64,000 nucleotides of DNA from Fischerella sp. CENA71 (GTDB taxonomy: Bacteria > Cyanobacteriota > Cyanobacteriia > Cyanobacteriales > Nostocaceae). The stretch covers positions 34,011 through 98,010 of the forward strand of contig JANBVI010000025.1 in NCBI GenBank assembly GCA_024239075.1. Reading direction: 5' to 3'. Shown here piece after piece: positions 63,018 through 64,000 of the stretch. Made by a program: the position numbers and the translations under genes. Below the pieces are notes generated by a model. The model was not told the DNA's origin and searched no databases. It saw only the letters and a list, made by a program, of their open reading frames with translations. How positions within the stretch are numbered: the stretch's first letter is position 1; each line of letters begins with the position of its first letter.

Positions 63018-63398
63018 CTATTTACAGGTAGATGTGGTTGTAGAACTATAGGTACGGTTAGATCCGTTGACAGAGCTTTGCACACTTTGTTGTGACCAAG
63101 TTCTGCCGGTACAATAGCTCCGTGTGTTGTTAGGAACTTTAACGGATTGAGGGATTTTGACAGTCGGAACAGTGTAGATACCATTTTTTTGAACACGTAC
63201 CCCAGAATTAGGTAAGCGGAGGGGGTAAATACCTGTTGTTGGTCTGGTATTGTTTCTAATCGTGACACCGTTATTTGAATCGATTATTACCCTACTATTT
63301 CCGTTTTGGATATCAATGTCTCCTGCTGTGGCTATTCCGGCAGGTAATACCATCAGCGCAGAGAGTGCAAGTATAGAAATCGAACGTTTACCAGGCAT
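63018..63398 (-). CDS. Exported protein of unknown function
   Basis: The 126-residue protein has a signal peptide (about 1-25, ISILALSALMVLPAGIATAG). The mature part begins DIDIQNGNSRVIIDSNNGVTIRNN, a beta-strand-rich stretch with Asn repeats, then a Thr/Pro/Val-rich middle and a Ser/Thr-rich end with two Cys (SYCTGRTWSQQS to STTTSTCK). No family is recognised. It lies between two Asn/Gln-rich exported proteins on the same strand and is probably cotranscribed with them. Confidence 0.75.
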   Translation of the reverse strand: MPGKRSISILALSALMVLPAGIATAGDIDIQNGNSRVIIDSNNGVTIRNNTRPTTGIYPLRLPNSGVRVQKNGIYTVPTVKIPQSVKVPNNTRSYCTGRTWSQQSVQSSVNGSNRTYSSTTTSTCK

Positions 63399-63569
63399 GG
63401 CGTGAATACCTCACATATCAGAAAAAACCGATTTTTTGCTTTACCAGGAGTTCGGCTAACCTTGGTCTTAACTGAATTGACGTTGCTTGAATCAAATAAT
63501 GGCCGTACTGCTCTGAAATAATAGACAACGCCTCATCACTTAAGCTTATGTAGGCTTGTACGATTAACT

Positions 63570-63914
63570 TTAACGACAGTAGCCGTTAGCAATCTTCAGT
63601 GCGTCTTGAACAGAAAGCTGGTTGGCATTATTTACAACTGTGTTGTACTCACCAACAGCAACTCCAGTTTGTTGGATATTTTGGTTGGAAACCTGTACAT
63701 TACCACCAGGTCTACAATAACCATTACCTACGCTGTTTGAGTTTTGGATGCTCTGCTGATTAGCGTTGTTAACAACTGTATTACCGCGACCAGTTGCAAC
63801 ACCAACTTGATCAATATTTTGCTGATTACCTTGAATATTTTGAGCAAAAGCAGCAGAAGGAGCTATAATCAGAGCAGTAACTACTAAACTAAAAGTTTTA
63901 ACTTTATTAAACAT
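63570..63914 (-). CDS. Exported curlin-like repeat protein
   Basis: The 114-residue protein has a signal peptide ending at AFAQ (residue 25). It has two tandem repeats of about 39 residues. Repeat 1 is about 30-68 (NQQNIDQVGVATGRGNTVVN and NANQQSIQNSN, ending NGYCR) and repeat 2 about 76-114 (SNQNIQQTGVAVGEYNTVVN, NANQLSVQDALK, ending NGYCR). The alternation of Gln/Asn-rich strands with small turns resembles curlin (CsgA) repeats, which stack as a beta-helical amyloid. Each repeat ends in Cys, unlike CsgA, so disulfide links are possible. Homology with CsgA is not proved. Confidence 0.8.
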   Translation of the reverse strand: MFNKVKTFSLVVTALIIAPSAAFAQNIQGNQQNIDQVGVATGRGNTVVNNANQQSIQNSNSVGNGYCRPGGNVQVSNQNIQQTGVAVGEYNTVVNNANQLSVQDALKIANGYCR

Positions 63915-63958
63915 ATCTGTTTACCTCTTGTGTTGTTGTGTGTTTTTGATTTTGACGG

Positions 63959-63987
63959 GGCGTTGCTTAACTAAGTTTGGCAACGCC
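63959..63987. repeat. Inverted repeat upstream of the exported-protein cluster
   Basis: GGCGTTGC (63959-63966) pairs with GCAACGCC (63980-63987) around a 13-nt loop. It lies about 45 bp upstream of the first gene of the cluster and could be the end of an unseen upstream gene or a leader structure. Confidence 0.55.
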
Positions 63988-64000
63988 GCTTGATTTGAGC

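Overview
The window reads as chromosomal DNA of a filamentous, probably heterocyst-forming cyanobacterium (Nostocales). The sequence is AT-rich. It carries many GCGATCGC (HIP1) octamers and arrays of 7-bp repeats of the kind described in heterocystous cyanobacteria. Its gene content is typical of that group: RRM protein plus rpsU, orthocaspase with a GUN4 domain, PcxA, CO2-uptake NDH-1 genes and Pkn2-type kinases. Species cannot be fixed from sequence alone. No prophage, intact insertion sequence or CRISPR array was seen.

Layout. 1-816 is the N-terminal part of a FlaA1/CapD-type polysaccharide enzyme on the minus strand, followed by a 2.7-kb AT-rich gene desert holding phased ATGCAAC motifs. 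3.5-13 kb holds housekeeping genes: an HtrA protease, rbpA-rpsU, a 1041-residue membrane protein with six ~80-residue repeats, a GerMN lipoprotein, hisZ and a J-domain/TPR gene. 13-28.5 kb is a mix of metabolic genes: an inositol monophosphatase-family gene, ureG without other ure genes, formamidase-like, TauE-like, a BMP-type binding lipoprotein, an FHA kinase, a GH65 phosphorylase, a lipase, rsmE and a PBP4-type carboxypeptidase. 28.6-34.4 kb carries an orthocaspase-GUN4 fusion, a candidate tandem small-RNA pair on the minus strand, a DCC thiol protein, a site-2 protease and a truncated glutamate-cysteine ligase overlapping an acetyltransferase. 34.8-41.4 kb carries two more kinases, a pentapeptide-repeat protein and conserved unknowns.

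42.1-47.9 kb is the clearest functional unit: ndhF (F3/F4 type), a Tat-exported beta-carbonic anhydrase, ndhD (D3/D4 type) and a CupA/CupB-type CO2 hydration protein, all on the plus strand. This is a CO2-uptake NDH-1 cassette with an exported carbonic anhydrase placed inside it. 48-61 kb holds a CadD-like exporter, tRNA-Ser(CGA), an HTH regulator with a readable promoter/operator, a membrane-anchored subtilisin, a thioredoxin-like protein, a large P-loop recombination-type protein carrying a repeat-derived insert, pcxA, mltA and a PIN-like protein. 61.1-63.9 kb is a run of five small exported proteins on the minus strand, two of them Asn/Gln-rich; the last contains two ~39-residue curlin-like repeats.

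Several families of small palindromic or tandem DNA repeats are spread through the intergenic spaces, and one appears to have entered a coding sequence. Limits: all calls come from reading motifs by eye. Starts were moved from the longest open frame where a Shine-Dalgarno sequence or family alignment favoured an internal start. NdhF3 versus F4, NdhD3 versus D4 and CupA versus CupB could not be separated.
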